A stretch of DNA of 64,000 nucleotides from assembly GCA_040285825.1 (NCBI GenBank), contig JAUPSS010000010.1:558001-622000 (forward strand), given 5' to 3'. The notes beneath the pieces are model-generated. The model ran no database searches. It saw only the letters and a list, made by a program, of their open reading frames with translations, and was not told where the DNA came from. The stretch is from Eukaryota sp. TZLM1-RC. Taxonomy: Eukaryota > Metamonada: BaSk clade. The position numbers were made by a program, and so were the translations under genes. Positions 21,301 through 32,827 of the stretch are shown here, one piece after another (within the stretch, counting starts at the first letter, position 1; the number at the start of each line of letters is the position of its first letter).

Positions 21301-22577
21301 ACATCATCACTGACACATATTTCTACACCGCCAAAACTGACTCTTGTTGCCGCGATAGCATTGATCCAGAAGTTTTCGAAACTGCCGAAATGCCCATGCC
21401 TGTTAAACTCAGCCTGATTGAAAATGCACATCAAATGTTTGTCCAAAAAGACTCTAACGATTTTTGTTTCGGTGGTTTATATGATGTCGTTGATTGGATC
21501 TGTGTAAACGAACAAGGTTTTGTTACAAGAAATATTCCAGATTCAAGTCCGACAATTATTTTTTCAGATCATGAAGTAGTTGGAAAAGAGAATCCTCTCT
21601 TGACAATTCCTTCCACTTGCAAAGATGATCCTCAAGACTGTCCATCACACCTGGCTCCCCAGGTTTCTTTCACAAAGTCAGAGACCGGAGGAAAGTATTG
21701 GCTTGACAATGACAATAAAATCTATCGTGTTCAAGAAGATGGTGAAGATGTTGTCGTTGACGTCAATGACAATAAAGCTTACCTCATCAATAGCGACGGA
21801 ACTTGTTCTTCAGGTGTTTCTGATGACGGTCAGGAACTACTCGATTTTTTCTTCCCAGTCAGACATCCGTTGGACGAAAATTTGGTTGTGGGAATGGTTG
21901 ATGGATGTCCTGAATATGTTGTGGATGGAGGTCGCCATTATGTTATTTGTGGTTCTCCCAATACTCAGCATTCAGTAGTTCACAGTATTCGTGACCATGG
22001 CGGATTTTTTGTCGATACAATTCACCTCGAAAACCATGAAGTTATCAATCCAGATGATGACAATCTCAATTTAGTCTTACTTTGCTCGAACAAATTTCAT
22101 CAGAAGTTCCAATACACCCCTGTCGATTCTGATGGTCACAAGGAACACCCCATCTCCATGGACATTGCTAGCGGTGTTATGCACACTTTTGTTGAGGACG
22201 ATCAGCATGGATTAGTGGAGATGTGGTTTTATGAAAATTATAGGATCGAGAGGCGTGATGGTGAGGACAAATGCTACAATATTGCTGGTCAAGAACCGAA
22301 ATTCATTAATCAATTTGATATGGTTAAAATTGAACAGGCATTACCCACTGACGATTCGGAAAGGAAGGGATCAAAACAGGTTGGAAATGTTGAATGTGAG
22401 ATTTATGAAGCTACTTTTACATACAATCAGTGGCAAGAGATGTTTTTCTCATGGTGTGTTGCAGATAGTTTCGTTCATGAAGTCATCTCCCACGACAAGG
22501 ATTACTATTACTATAATCAGGATGTTTTTGTTTATGTTGATCACGAGTTTGTTTATTACCATTATCCCTCATTTTAG
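18348..22577 (+). CDS. Type II membrane protein with giant tandem ectodomain repeats
   Basis: The intact 1409-codon frame has no intron. A short cytoplasmic tail (1-22) ending in basic KKK precedes one transmembrane helix (about 23-48), then an acidic Pro/Asp linker (DDDPTPDDPTPDD). The ectodomain has two 585-residue repeats (68-652 and 653 to about 1246) and a partial third to the end. Each repeat contains several related modules of about 150-190 residues with evenly placed Cys, for example GDVECQVF and FTLPxxC. Cys pairs suggest disulphides, so it probably faces outside or a lumen. I recognise no named family. Identity between repeats is patchy: residues near 130-190 match the second repeat almost base for base, while the following module differs strongly. 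A surface or adhesion role is only an inference. Confidence 0.85.
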   Translation: MTVALQQFPQPIATPNYESKKKSGLLFIVVGAIFLFLLAAVIVLAVTLSRDDDPTPDDPTPDDGATQKSRFSVAHTQIKGSLVVTTTYFFDLDEDRTVIEVTDNANSHSTVQMVLHEDKFYTTGAVCQHKSDETRSQFLSASQLKIDFNNDKKIQDHSHGQCDLYETKKDSEYVCLNDNGFVELFCKKDNNEEECLTFTGHSEVDTHATLDADFEAVCADVQHPYFSLMNEVFINIPDAIYRKNPQLLINNELYELRDNECGLALSDEEQRSTKEIFGLYIIGPSHVKQPDTRTVGDVECQVFTYSFDSFDYQVAFGNGFIRELCLWKSDEQRWDCQLTNPSLIGAEDHRFTLPLHCSFPEEIHVPLPYFYAKVNNEGYYFNLKDGFYTKDSHLTYIITDTYFYTANSDSCCRADTSENWHLRDLSIKLDDIENSLHMISQKDSNDVCLGDINSDSAKVCVDKQGFVTRRIQEKSGQTITFSDHEVVGKDNPLIRIPSTCKDDPQDCPLNLPTQVSFTKSETGEKYWLDNDNKIYRVQEDGKDYLVDVNENKKYSINSNGPCASEEFLVGQEVLDSFFPVFTPSEDKWFHQIVDGCPEYYAGGRHYVICGAPDTQHSVVHSIRDQGDTIHLENHEVINPDDDNLNLEHLCPQKSRFSMVHTETTDSLVVTTTYFIDLVMDRTVIEMTDNANSQSTVQMVLHEDKFYTTGTVCQHTSDETRSQFLSASQLKIDFNNDKKIQDHSHGQCDLYETKKDSEYVCLNDNGFVELFCKKDNNEEECLTFTGHSEVDTHSTLDADFEAVCADVQHPYFSLMNELYINIPDTMLRGDNLHLINSQLYVVIDNGCGLVLHEEEKQLYKTMYNLLTIGPSHVKQDETRPVGDVECQVFTFFDGEVAYADGFIQELCSWNTVYNEEEHKYEEKWKCTPTNPSLVSPQHPQFTLPSGCPLPEEIPVVQPYFYAKVNNEEYYFNLKDGFYSKDNHLTYIITDTYFYTAKTDSCCRDSIDPEVFETAEMPMPVKLSLIENAHQMFVQKDSNDFCFGGLYDVVDWICVNEQGFVTRNIPDSSPTIIFSDHEVVGKENPLLTIPSTCKDDPQDCPSHLAPQVSFTKSETGGKYWLDNDNKIYRVQEDGEDVVVDVNDNKAYLINSDGTCSSGVSDDGQELLDFFFPVRHPLDENLVVGMVDGCPEYVVDGGRHYVICGSPNTQHSVVHSIRDHGGFFVDTIHLENHEVINPDDDNLNLVLLCSNKFHQKFQYTPVDSDGHKEHPISMDIASGVMHTFVEDDQHGLVEMWFYENYRIERRDGEDKCYNIAGQEPKFINQFDMVKIEQALPTDDSERKGSKQVGNVECEIYEATFTYNQWQEMFFSWCVADSFVHEVISHDKDYYYYNQDVFVYVDHEFVYYHYPSF

Positions 22578-22697
22578 ATCGTTGACCCAGAATGATGATC
22601 GTTTTGATCCTGACACCAAGTGTTCTAAATACGAACATGTTTGAGACAATTGTTGAAATAAGTGTAGATTTTGATTTTGTTCAATAAAAAGTTGTTT
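22578..22697 (+). terminator. 3' UTR with AATAAA
   Basis: About 105 bases after the TAG stop, TTCAATAAAAAGTTG (22680-22694) contains a canonical AATAAA. The next element, a non-LTR retrotransposon, starts very soon after, so it inserted just at the 3' end of this gene. Confidence 0.6.
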
Positions 22698-25600
22698 TGT
22701 TTTCTGAATTTTTAGAATAATGTGACAAATTCTGAAACAAAATGTAAAAGAAAATTTATTAGAAGGAAAGAGTCTAAGGTAGAACCCATAAAGAATGCTC
22801 CACAAATTGTTGCAAAACCAGTTTGCAACCGATTAAAGCACAAAACTTGCAACACTTGTGGTATTTCTTTTAGAAAAAATGCAAAAGGAAAAACTTCTGA
22901 CCACTGCTTGAAATGCCGCATAGTTGATAACTACCATCCTCCTATAAGAATACCTCAAGAAATTCATCCGACCAAATGCAATGAATTTGCTTTCGTTCTT
23001 CAAAGATTTTTGGATCAATTATGTAAAGGAAAGTATGATATCAATATTATTTGGGAATTTTTTGGTTCTTTTTGTCCTCCTTTTGAACAAAATTTCGTTA
23101 ATATTTCCGAAGATTTAACTAATATAGCACCGAGAAATCAGTCATCCGAGAAATTAAGTAAAATTTTTGAAGACAAATGCTTTGACAACAAATGGTCCAA
23201 GGCTTTGTCAGCTTTAAGTCCCGGAGTTAAAGCACCAAACAATGAAAATACAATAGAAAAACTGAAAATTCTTCATCCTTATGAAGACCCTATAATGGAT
23301 CAAAATTTTTACGGCACATACTGGGAAAATTATCCATTGATGCCATCAGAAGTTTTTTCGGTTATCAAAAAGAGACCTCGTGGTAAGTCTGCCGGACTTT
23401 CTGGTATTACTATTGATCATGTAAAAGCCGCGATTATTTCTTCAGAAGATTGCCTTGGTTTATTGACTAAATTTTTCAACCAAATATTATCTGGTCAACG
23501 CAAATACCCAGAAGAATTAAGAAGTTCTCGTTTGACTGCACTTGTCAAAAATTCAAAAATGGATGTTCGTCCTATTGCAGTCTCTGAGAGCTTACACAAT
23601 ATTTTTTCTGCGTGTTGCTTAAGCAGGTTCAATGAAAAAGCTAAAAAGATTTTATTACCCTTTCAATATGGTATAAATACTACAGATGGAGTTTCTTCAG
23701 CGATATTTGCTACAGATGTATTATTTTGCCAAAATGAATCCAATGTTTGCATGTCATTGGATTTTAGTAATGCTTTCAATTCACTAAGTCGTCGCAGTAT
23801 CCATGGTGCTCTATTGCAATATATGCCGGAATTAATACCATATTTTCAATCAACATATTGCACATATTCTAATTTACATTTTGGTTATAACATTTTGAGT
23901 TCATCAAGTGGCGTAAAGCAAGGAGATCCGTTAGGACCTCTTCTGTTTTGTTTGGCCATTCATCCTATTCTACTGCAAATTCAAGAGATGTTTCCTTCAC
24001 TAAAAATGATTGCATATATGGATGATGTTGTGCTTATTGGTGATTTAAATATTGTGAAACAAGCAACTGTATGTTTTAAAGAATTATTTACCAAAATTGG
24101 TCTACGACTTAATTTACTCAAATGTGTTTTGTTATCGAATTCTCCAGTTTCCACAATAGTTGATGATATTGAAATTCAAGCCAAATTATATTCAATTGAT
24201 GCTATTCGTCATTTGGGTTCGTTTTTAGGGAATAATGATGAAATTTCCAAAAAATTGTTTGAAAAGTTGAACTCAATTTCTGACAAAATTGACCGAATGA
24301 TGAATTTAGATATAAAAAACACATCAAATTTACCATTATAAGACTGTGTTTTAGTTCCAATTTTAATCATATATTTCGATCTACAAATCCTCTCGTCACT
24401 AGACCTTTGGCTCAAAAGTTTAATGAGTTACGTGCAAAAGTTCTGTCTCAATTACTGGGATGTAAAATGTTTCAAATTCCAGATCATGCTTACCTTAGTC
24501 CACATTATGGTGGTTTAGGGTGGTCGAAGGCCTCTATTCTTACCTCGTGTGCTTTTGTTGGTGGATGCAGAAATGCAATCTTTGAGTTTTCCGAAAGATT
24601 TGCAGATTGGGAAGATTTATTGATGACAACGCAAAGTTCCACTGTTTTTGCATTAAATGAAGAAATTTCAAAAATTAATGTAGAAATATGGGGTCGATGT
24701 TTTCCCCAATCATTCAATGACAATATTCCAGAAAAAAATGTTTTAAATTTGAAGTACACTCTTCGAACATTACAGAAACGATTGACTGGAATGTATGAAA
24801 AAGATCTTTATAATAATATATGCAGCTCGGCTGTTTTAAATCAAGATCTTCACTCATTGTTATTGGAAAAGGGTGTTTGTGAAAACAAGTCGTCAGATTC
24901 TTCACTTTTTGTAACTATTGTACCACGAAGACTTGGATTGTGTGGCAGTAATGAAGCATTTGTAACAAAAATGAGATCATATTTGAACATCCCCATTAAT
25001 CAATTATTATCAAAAGAAAAATGTATTTGTTCGAATTCACCTCAACTCACTTTGCGCCATGCTCTAAATTGCTCTAAATTGATAACTTATCGTTCTTCAT
25101 TACATGATGCTGTTAGAGACACTGTTTTCAATATGGCACAAACTGCAAGGATATCGTGTATCAAGAGCCCCTGCTGAAAGAAACACTTTATCTGAATAAT
25201 TTTGGTTCTGATGATAGAGGTGATGTATACTGTGATTGGATTGATAATTCTGAAGCTATTGTTGACTTTGTCTCATGTAATGTTGCAAACGATACTTTGG
25301 TTCACAGAAGAAAACTTAATCCTGTGGCTGCTCTGGATTTTAAAGCAAAAGAAAAACATAGAAAATATGATAAAGAAATTGAAGATGCAAATGTCGATAG
25401 AAATACACAGTTGGTTTTTATTGCTTTCCCATTTTCGATAAATGGAAGATTATCAGTTGAAGCAGAAACTTTTTTGGATGACTTCCAAAAAATGGTGAAA
25501 GAAAAAACAATGAAAAGATTTGATATTTTTTTATGGCGTTCACGGATTCAATTTGCCATTATTAATAGATTACCGCGGTTTTTCAATCGAATTAGAGAAG

Positions 25601-25740
25601 CTTTAGCTAGACAGCAAGCAAATCAAGATTTTGTAGAGGAAATCTTGGTTTAATGATAGTCGTCCCATTAGTTATGATTTAATTTAATCAAGTGTGCAAA
25701 TTCAATAAATTGAATTTTACACTATTGAACAGTTTTATTT
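22698..25740 (+). pseudogene. R2-type non-LTR retrotransposon, nearly full length but broken
   Basis: Frame 22722-24341 holds a basic N-terminus with a Cys-rich finger (TCNTCGISFRKNAKG ... HCLKCR) and reverse transcriptase: SLDFSNAFNS (motif A), SGVKQGDPLGPLLF (motif B), AYMDDVVLIG (motif C) and RHLGSFLGN. After a TAA at 24339, frame 24407-25177 continues with RT thumb/linker and the finger CICSNSPQLTLRHALNC; frame 25156-25653 gives the R2-like endonuclease (RGDVYCDW ... AIVDFVSC ... KHRKYDKE). Compared with the copy at 57.8-59.2 kb there are single-base losses near 24413 and 25166, so this copy is dead. The 3' end is CAAATTCAATAAAT. Confidence 0.85.
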
Positions 25741-25799
25741 TTTATTCAACAAGCAGAAGAAATAGAAATATCAGAAAAAACTAAAGCTCCAAAACTCTC

Positions 25800-27475
25800 A
25801 CAATGAAGATTCTAAATATCGACCATAACGAGACCTGTGTGCTTGTTTAGTTGTAGAAAAACATTAGGAGAATTTTGATTGTGATCTCGCATATTTCTCA
25901 CAACGACTTTGTTACAATTTTTTTTGTTATTATGGAACTGGCCATCGACTTATTGTCTGCTTGTCATGATCTTAGAACTATACAAGATTTAAGATTATGA
26001 ATGCACATGCAAGAGAAGACACCAAATAATGCAATTTACACATGAGGTTTTTCTGCAAAATCTATACACTTTCAGAGCTTTAAGGGTAGTGGGCTTGAGA
26101 TACTTTAATTTATTTTTAAATTCAGCTGAGTGTTACTCCATAGAGCCGTAACAACAACAACAGCAGCAGCAGCAGCAACAAACTGTAGATAAACTCAAGA
26201 TCCTACATCCATTTGAAGACCCAATAATAAATTAAAATTATTGTGGAGATAATTGGGAAAGCCATATTATTGATGACATCAAAAGTATTCTCAGTAATCA
26301 AAAAACGTAACGACCACGCAGAAAGTCTGCAGATCTTTCTGGTCTTTGTATAGATCATAACAAAGCTGCGGTTATTTCTTTGGAAGATTGTCTTATTTTA
26401 TTAACACAATTTTTGAATAGAGTTTTATTTGGCCAGCTCAGATATCCTGACGAATTGAAATGCTCACGTTTGACTGCCTTTGTCAAAAACTCAAAAATGG
26501 ATGTTCGTCCAATTGCAGTTATTGTTTTGCACAATATTTTTTCAGCTTGCTGCTTGAACAGATTCAATAAAAAACAAAAAGAATTTTGTTACCGTTCCAT
26601 TACAGTACTAAAACCACTGTTGGAGTTGCTTCAGCTAAATTAATTAAATTAATTGTGTAACATATTTAATGATATTTTGTATAGCAATTCAAGAATCATT
26701 GATTGTTATTAATGAAAATTACCCTTCTCTAAAAATTGTGGGTTACATGGATGATATCTCCTCTATCGGTTCTTTTGATTTTGTCCAAAAAGCTTCAAAT
26801 GAAATTGCTGAACAATTTGAAATCATTGGTCTTCATTTGTATCCTAAAAAATGTTTATTAAGTGGTAATGATTTCAAAGAGTTTAAAATTAGTATTCACA
26901 AGAAGTGTTTCGTTTTCTAGGATGTTGCTTAGGAAATGTTGATGAAATTACGGAAAATCTTAACGAAATTGTTGCAAAACTTGGTATTGAGCTTCAATTA
27001 ATTTCTGAATTAGAAATAGAAAATCATATCAAATTTTTTGTTTTAAAAATCTGTTACTCCGGAAAAATTACTCACTTATTGACGTGGACAGAACCTTCAT
27101 TGTCTATCGATTTTTGCCGATCATTTAATCAACTTCGTGCAACTTTCTTTGCTTCCCTATTAGACGTGAATCCTGAGCTAATTCGAGCTCAGTTGTTCTC
27201 TTTTTCACAATTTGGTGGTGTTGGCTTTACCAAATCTTCAGTTCTTTGTCAAGCAGCTTTTGTTGGTGGTGGCAAAAATTTTATTTTTGAATTTCTATAG
27301 TATGAATTCCCTGAAGATATTCATTTGCTTAATCCATCATTTTCAAAATATTTGTATGACCTTGATGTTGCTATTAATAAAATTGCAACAGAAATTTGGT
27401 GTCAATGTTTTCCTGACTCAGTTCAAGAGATTCCTCTACGAAATTTAGTTAATTTAAGGTATTTGATGGTCTAGG
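25800..27475 (+). pseudogene. Second, older non-LTR retrotransposon copy
   Basis: It begins with the repeated CGACCATAACGAGACCTG block and a CAG/CAA run (26150-26185). VDKLKILHPFEDPII follows, then RT pieces in different frames: 26380-26640 (LRYPDELKCSRLTAFVKNSK, internal deletion after it), 26669-26920 (VGYMDDISSIGS, motif C retained), 26905-27300 (RFLGCCLGNVDEI ... FGGVGFTKSSVLCQAAFVGG) and 27301-27475. RT motifs A and B are deleted and the endonuclease part is missing. Many stops mark it as old. It directly follows the better-preserved copy in the same orientation. Confidence 0.75.
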
Positions 27476-27612
27476 CTGTTCGTTATTACGGCACATACAG
27501 TATGAATGTTATGAAATTTATTACGAAGAGGAATTGTATTCTCTCTTCTTATGCTAAAAGGTGGAATTCTATATAAACTAAATTACTAAGTTATAAATAC
27601 TATTCAAGACTA
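27476..27612 (-). repeat. Possible 5' part of a Ty3 3' LTR
   Basis: On the minus strand, the last codon of the chromodomain frame is followed by a polypurine tract (GAGAGGAAAAGG) and then TGTTAGTCTTGAATAG at 27612 and below. This matches the arrangement PPT-TGTTG at the Ty3 3' LTR at 52116-52134. No second LTR copy is found for comparison, so the length is unknown and the far end is not defined. Confidence 0.5.
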
Positions 27613-29513
27613 ACACTACCTTTTCCTCTCATTCGAGCGACGAGCCCTAGAAGCTCTAGTCACAGGAGGTGAGGTACTAGTTTTGGGACGCTTCTTGGGA
27701 GGAGCGGATTTAGTACGGCGACGTGCGTTGGAAGTCTTGAGAAAGCCTTGATACGCTGCGGTATTTTTGACTGTGGATAAATGTTCAGTAATGATCTCTT
27801 TTCCCGACCATTGCACTTGGCAAAAGTCACCATCCTGACTGAGCACCTTTTCTATGATGTGTTCTTCGACATCACCTGCAGCAACCCATGAGTGGAACTC
27901 ATCGTATGCAGGTAGGCTTGAGTGCCAGGGTGCTGAATGTTTGACGCTAGCTTGCATGGTCGTACCAGTGCAGAGGTTCTTAATATTCACAGACGAATTA
28001 GATACTATTTTCGTAATTAGGAAGGGTCCTAAATAATCTCTGTGTAGCTTAGCGAAAGAGCTAGAAGCTCTCAATACCAATTGACCAACTTCAGAATGAT
28101 TTGGAGTTGTAGATCTAGTTAGCTTGGAAGCTTTGGAAGCTTGATGGTGTGCTGCCTTTTCCTGTTTTTCTTTCAATCTTCGTAATTTAGATTCAATTTC
28201 TTGAATATAAGTTGACTCAGACGTCCAGCTTTCAATGACTTCAAGAATTTTACCAGGGTCTGAGCTAGGAGACACATCTGAGCCAAAGATCACTTGGTAT
28301 GGAGTGTGGTTTGTTGTTGAACTCTTGGAAGAGTTGATCAATAATTGCACGTAAGGCAATTATTCGGACCATACATCGTAGGTGTTGAAGTCTACGAGCA
28401 ATTTCCGTAGGTTTTGCAGGATGTCTCTGTGTTGGCGCTCTACCAAGCCGTTGGACTGAGAAAACCTTGGAATTGACTTTGACACCTCTATGCCCAAAAA
28501 TTTGCTTAGTTCGTCAAAGACAGCTGTGGAAAATTCAGGCCCATTATCGCTGTGGATTTGAAATGGTATACCAAAGATGGCACAGACTGTCCTGATTAAT
28601 GCGTCTGCAGTGAGATTGGCATTCAATTCTTTTAAAGGTACGATGATCGTGAACCTAGAAAAGCTGTCAATAAATACAAGGATGTATTTGTAGCCTTTTT
28701 GGTCTTCTGGAAGAGGCGCAATAACATCGGCGTTGACACGAGCAAAAGGTCTGTCAGTCCACAATGAACCAGTTGGGGGAATGTGCAGCCTGGGAACTGG
28801 TTTTGTTTTTTGACAGGAGGGGTATTCTTCGACGTGGTCATTCATGTTAGTGAGCATGTTAGGCCACCAATAATCGCTGTTTCTGAGCTTGTGCAGACTT
28901 TCAGCTTTGCTTGGGTGGCCTTCTTGCAGTAGTCCGTGCAACAAGTTAAGGGTGTCCTTAATGAATGATTTGGGAATCACTATCTTGTTGTCGTGAGTCA
29001 TATATGAATCAAGGTGATTAATATGAACACAGTAGTTGAAAGGGGGTCTTTGGAAGCTATGGCAAGCTTCTGTTCGGACCTTATCCCACAGAGCCATGGC
29101 TCGAAAATAGGTAGGTCATTGGAACGTCGTTCTTTAGTGACCATGATACGTTTGAAGTTGTTTAAATCTTCTATGTAGTATCTTTCGTTTTCTGTTCCAT
29201 CAATTTTATCAAGGTAAAATATTGGATGAAAATTTGGAGACATTTGATGGGACAAATGATTGATGTCTTTATGGTCTATAAGAGGAACTATTCGAAACAA
29301 CATATCTGCCCAGAAGTTATCTTCCTCTTTGGTGTGTACCAATTCAAAGCAGAATTTAGAAAAAATGGGTAACCATCTGGTTACAATTCTGTTCTTCTCA
29401 GGAGCCGTGAACATGTAGGTAAAGTTTTGATGGTCTGTGAATATAACCAGTTTCCTTCCCTTCAAGTAGTTTTCGAAACCATTTTGTTGTTTTCTACATC
29501 GCCTGCAGCGACC
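27613..29513 (-). pseudogene. Ty3 array unit 1: RNase H part, integrase and chromodomain tail
   Basis: Minus-strand order: RNase H segment (VIFTDHQNFTYMFTAP, 29516-28998), integrase zinc finger (LLHGLLQEGHPS ... SCQKTKP), DDE core (NADVIAPLPE, IHSDNGPEFS, GLVERQHRD) and the GPF/SH3-like domain (DYLGPFLITKI). It alone in the array keeps the C-terminal chromodomain-like part (EEHIIEKVLSQDGDFCQVQW) and a basic tail to the stop at 27616. A one-base loss near 29042 and an in-frame TAA at 28362-28360 (Tyr in units 2 and 3) break it. It is the true 3' end of the element from which the array grew. Confidence 0.8.
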
Positions 29514-31137
29514 CATGAGTGGAACTCATCGTTGGTTGGCAGGCTTGAGTGCCAGGGTGCTAAATGTTTGACGTTAGCCTGAACGATTGACCAGTGCAGA
29601 GATTCTTAATGTTCACATACGAATTGGATACGATTTCAGTATTTAGAAAAGGTCCTAAATAGTCTCCATGAAGCTTAGCGGAGGAGCTGGAAGCTAGTAA
29701 TACCAATTGACCCACTTCAAAAGGATTTGGAGTTGTAGATCTAGTTAGCTTGGAAGCTTTGGAAGTTTGATGGTGTGCTGCCTTTTCCTGTTTGTCTTTC
29801 AACCTTCGAAATTTGGATTGAATTTCTTGAATAAAAGATGACTCAGACGTCAAGCTTTCAATGATTTCAACAATTTTGCCAGGGTCAGATCTAGGAGACA
29901 CATCAGAGCCAAAGATCACTTGGTATGGAATGTAGCTTGTTATTGAACTCTTGGAAGAGTTTATCAATAATTGCACATAAGGCAAATATTCGGACCATAC
30001 GTCGTAGGCGTTGAAGTCTACGAGCAATTTCCGTAGGTTTTGCAGAATGTCTCTGTGTCGGCGCTCTGCCAAGCCGTTGGACTGAGAATACCAAGGTATT
30101 GACTTTGATTCCTCTATGCCCAAAAATTTGCTTAGTTCGTCAAAGACAGCCTTGGAAAATTCAGGTCCATTATCACTGTGGAGTTGAAATGGTATGCCAA
30201 AGATGGCACAGACTTTCCAAATTAATGCGTCTGCAGTGAGATTGGCATTTATTTCTTTTAGGGGAACGATGATCGTAAACCTAGAGAAGCTGTCGATAAA
30301 TACGAGGATGTATTTGTAGCCTTTTTGATCTTCTGGAAGAGGACCAATAACATCGGCGTTGACACGAGCAAAAGGTCTGTCAGCCCACAATGAACCGGTT
30401 GGGGGAACATGCAGTTTGGGAACTGGTTTTGTTTTCTGACAAGAGGGACATTTTTGGACGTGCTTAGTCATGTCTGTGAGCATGTTTGGCCACCAATAGT
30501 CGCTATTCCTGAGCTTGTTCAAGCTTTCAGCTTTGCTTGGATGGCCTCCTTGCAGAAGTCCGTGCAACAAGTTAAGGGTGTCCTTAATGAGTGATTTGGG
30601 AATCACTATCTTGTTGTCGTGAATCATATATAAATCAAGATGATTATTATGAACACAGTTGTTGAAACAGGGGTCTTTTGAAGCTATGACAAGCTTCTGT
30701 TCGGACCTAATTCTACAGAGCCAAGGCTCGAAAATAGGGAGGTCGTTGGAACATCGGTCTTTTATGACCATGATACGTTCGAAGTTGTTTAAGTCTTCAA
30801 TGTAGTATCTTTCGTTTTCTGTTCCATCTATTTTATCAATATAAAATATTGGATGAAAATTTGGAGACATTTGATGGGACAAATGATTGATCCCTTGATG
30901 GTCTATAGGAACTCTTCGAGACAACATATTGGCCCAGAAGTTATCTTCCCCTTTGGTGTGTACCAAATCAAAGCAGAATTCAGAGAAAATGGGTAACCAT
31001 CTGGTTACGATTCGGTTCTTATTTGGAGCTGTGAACATGTAGGTAAGGTTTTGATGGTCTGTGAAAATGACCAGTTTCCTTCCCTTCAAGTAGTTTTCGA
31101 AACCATTTTGTTGTTTTCTACATCGCCTGCAGCGACC
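29514..31137 (-). pseudogene. Ty3 array unit 2: intact 526-codon RNase H-integrase frame
   Basis: One uninterrupted frame (31140-29560) spans the end of RNase H (HTKGEDNFWANMLSRR), the integrase HHCC finger (LLHGLLQGGHPS ... KCPSCQK) and the full catalytic triad: NADVIGPLPE, LHSDNGPEFS, GLAERRHRD. It then runs into the GPF domain (DYLGPFLNTEI) and stops shortly before where the chromodomain should start. At its 3' end the chromodomain start (WVAAGDVE) is fused, in another frame, directly to the RNase H of unit 1. No LTR, Gag, protease or RT is present. All integrase residues needed for strand transfer are retained, but there is no visible promoter, so I class it as a transposon derivative. 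Confidence 0.75.
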
Positions 31138-32827
31138 CATGAGTGGAACTCATCGTTGGTTGGCAGGCTTGAGTGCCAGGGTGCTAAATGTTTGACGTTA
31201 GCCTGAACGATTGACCAGTGCAGAGATTCTTAATGTTCACATACGAATTGGATACGATTTCAGTATTTAGAAAAGGTCCTAAATAGTCTCCATGAAGCTT
31301 AGCGGAGGAGCTGGAAGCTAGTAATACCAATTGACCCACTTCAAAAGGATTTGGAGTTGTAGATCTAGTTAGCTTGGAAGCTTTGGAAGTTTGATGGTGT
31401 GCTGCCTTTTCCTGTTTGTCTTTCAACCTTCGAAATTTGGATTGAATTTCTTGAATAAAAGATGACTCAGACGTCAAGCTTTCAATGATTTCAAGAATTT
31501 TGCCAGGGTCAGATCTAGGAGACACATCAGAGCCAAAGATCACTTGGTATGGAATGTAGCTTGTTATTGAACTCTTGGAAGAGTTTATCAATAATTGCAC
31601 ATAAGGCAAATATTCGGACCACACGTCGTAGGCGTTGAAGTCTACGAGCAATTTCCGTAGGTTTTGCAGGATGTCTCTGTGTCGGCGCTCTACCAAGCCG
31701 TTGGACTGAGAAAACCTTGGAATTGACTTTGACACCTCTATGCCCAAAAATTTGCTTAGTTCGTCAAAGACAGCTTTGGAAAATTCAGGCCCATTATCGC
31801 TGTGGATTTGAAATGGTATACCAAAGATGGCACAGACTTTCCTGATTAATGCGTCTGCAGTGAGATTGGCATTCAATTCTTTTAAAGGTACGATGATCGT
31901 AAACCTAGAAAAGCTCTCAATAAATACAAGAATGTATTTGTAGCCTTTTTGGTCTTCTGGAAGAGGTCCAATAACATCGGCGTTGGCACGAGCAAAAGGT
32001 CTGTCAGCCCACAATGAACCAGTTGGGGGAATGTGCAGCTTGGGAACTGGTTTTGGTTTTTGACAGGAGGGGTATTCTTCGACGTGCTAATTCATGTTAG
32101 TGAGCATGTTAGGCCACCAATAATCGCTGTTTCTGAGCTTGTGCAGACTTTCAGCTTTGCTTGGGTGGCCTTCTTGCAGTAGTCCGTGCAACAAGTTAAG
32201 GGTGTCCTTAATGAATGATTTGGGAATCACTATCTTGTTGTCGTGAGTCATATATGAATCAAGGTGATTAATATGAACACAGTAGTTGAAAGGGGGGTCT
32301 TTGGAAGCTATGGCAAGCTTCTGTTCGGACCTTATCCTACAGAGCCATAGCTCGAAAATAGGTAGGTCGTTGCAACATCGTTCTTTAGTGACCATGATAC
32401 GTTCGAAGTTGTTTAAATCTTCTATGTAGTATCTTTCGTTTTCTGTTCCATTAATTTTATCAATGTAAAATATTGGATGAAAATTTGGAGACATTTGATG
32501 GGACAAATGATTGATGTCTTTATGTTCTATAGGAGGAACTATTCCAAACAACATATCTGCCCAGAAGTTATCTTCCCCTTTGGTGTGTACCAATTCAAAG
32601 CAGAATTTAGAAAAAATGGGTAATCATCTGGTTACAATTCTGTTCTTCTCAGGAGCCGTGAACATATAGGTAAAGTTTTGATGGTCTGTGAATATAACCA
32701 GTCGGTTCTTATTTGGAGCTGTGAACATGTAGGTAAGGTTTTGATGGTCTGTGAAAATGACCAGTTTCCTTCCCTTCAAGTAGTTTTCGAAACCATTTTG
32801 TTGTTTTCTACATCGCCTGCAGCGACC
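31138..32827 (-). pseudogene. Ty3 array unit 3: mosaic unit with split frame
   Basis: Frames 32593-32087 and 32014-31184 carry RNase H end, integrase finger region and DDE core (NADVIGPLPE, IHSDNGPEFS, GLVERRHRD). A TAG or frame break near 32087 separates them (GTGCTAATTC where unit 1 has GTGGTCATTC). The GPF half matches unit 2 nearly base for base, while the core half matches unit 1, so the unit is a recombinant. Its RNase H start holds a 66-bp internal duplication (NLTYMFTAPNKNR next to NFTYMFTAPEKNR), which explains its greater length. Confidence 0.75.

Noticed and set aside
19294-21446. Several smaller frames inside the 1409-codon gene
   Set aside because: They repeat in step with the internal repeats and show no domain; they are shadows of the main frame.
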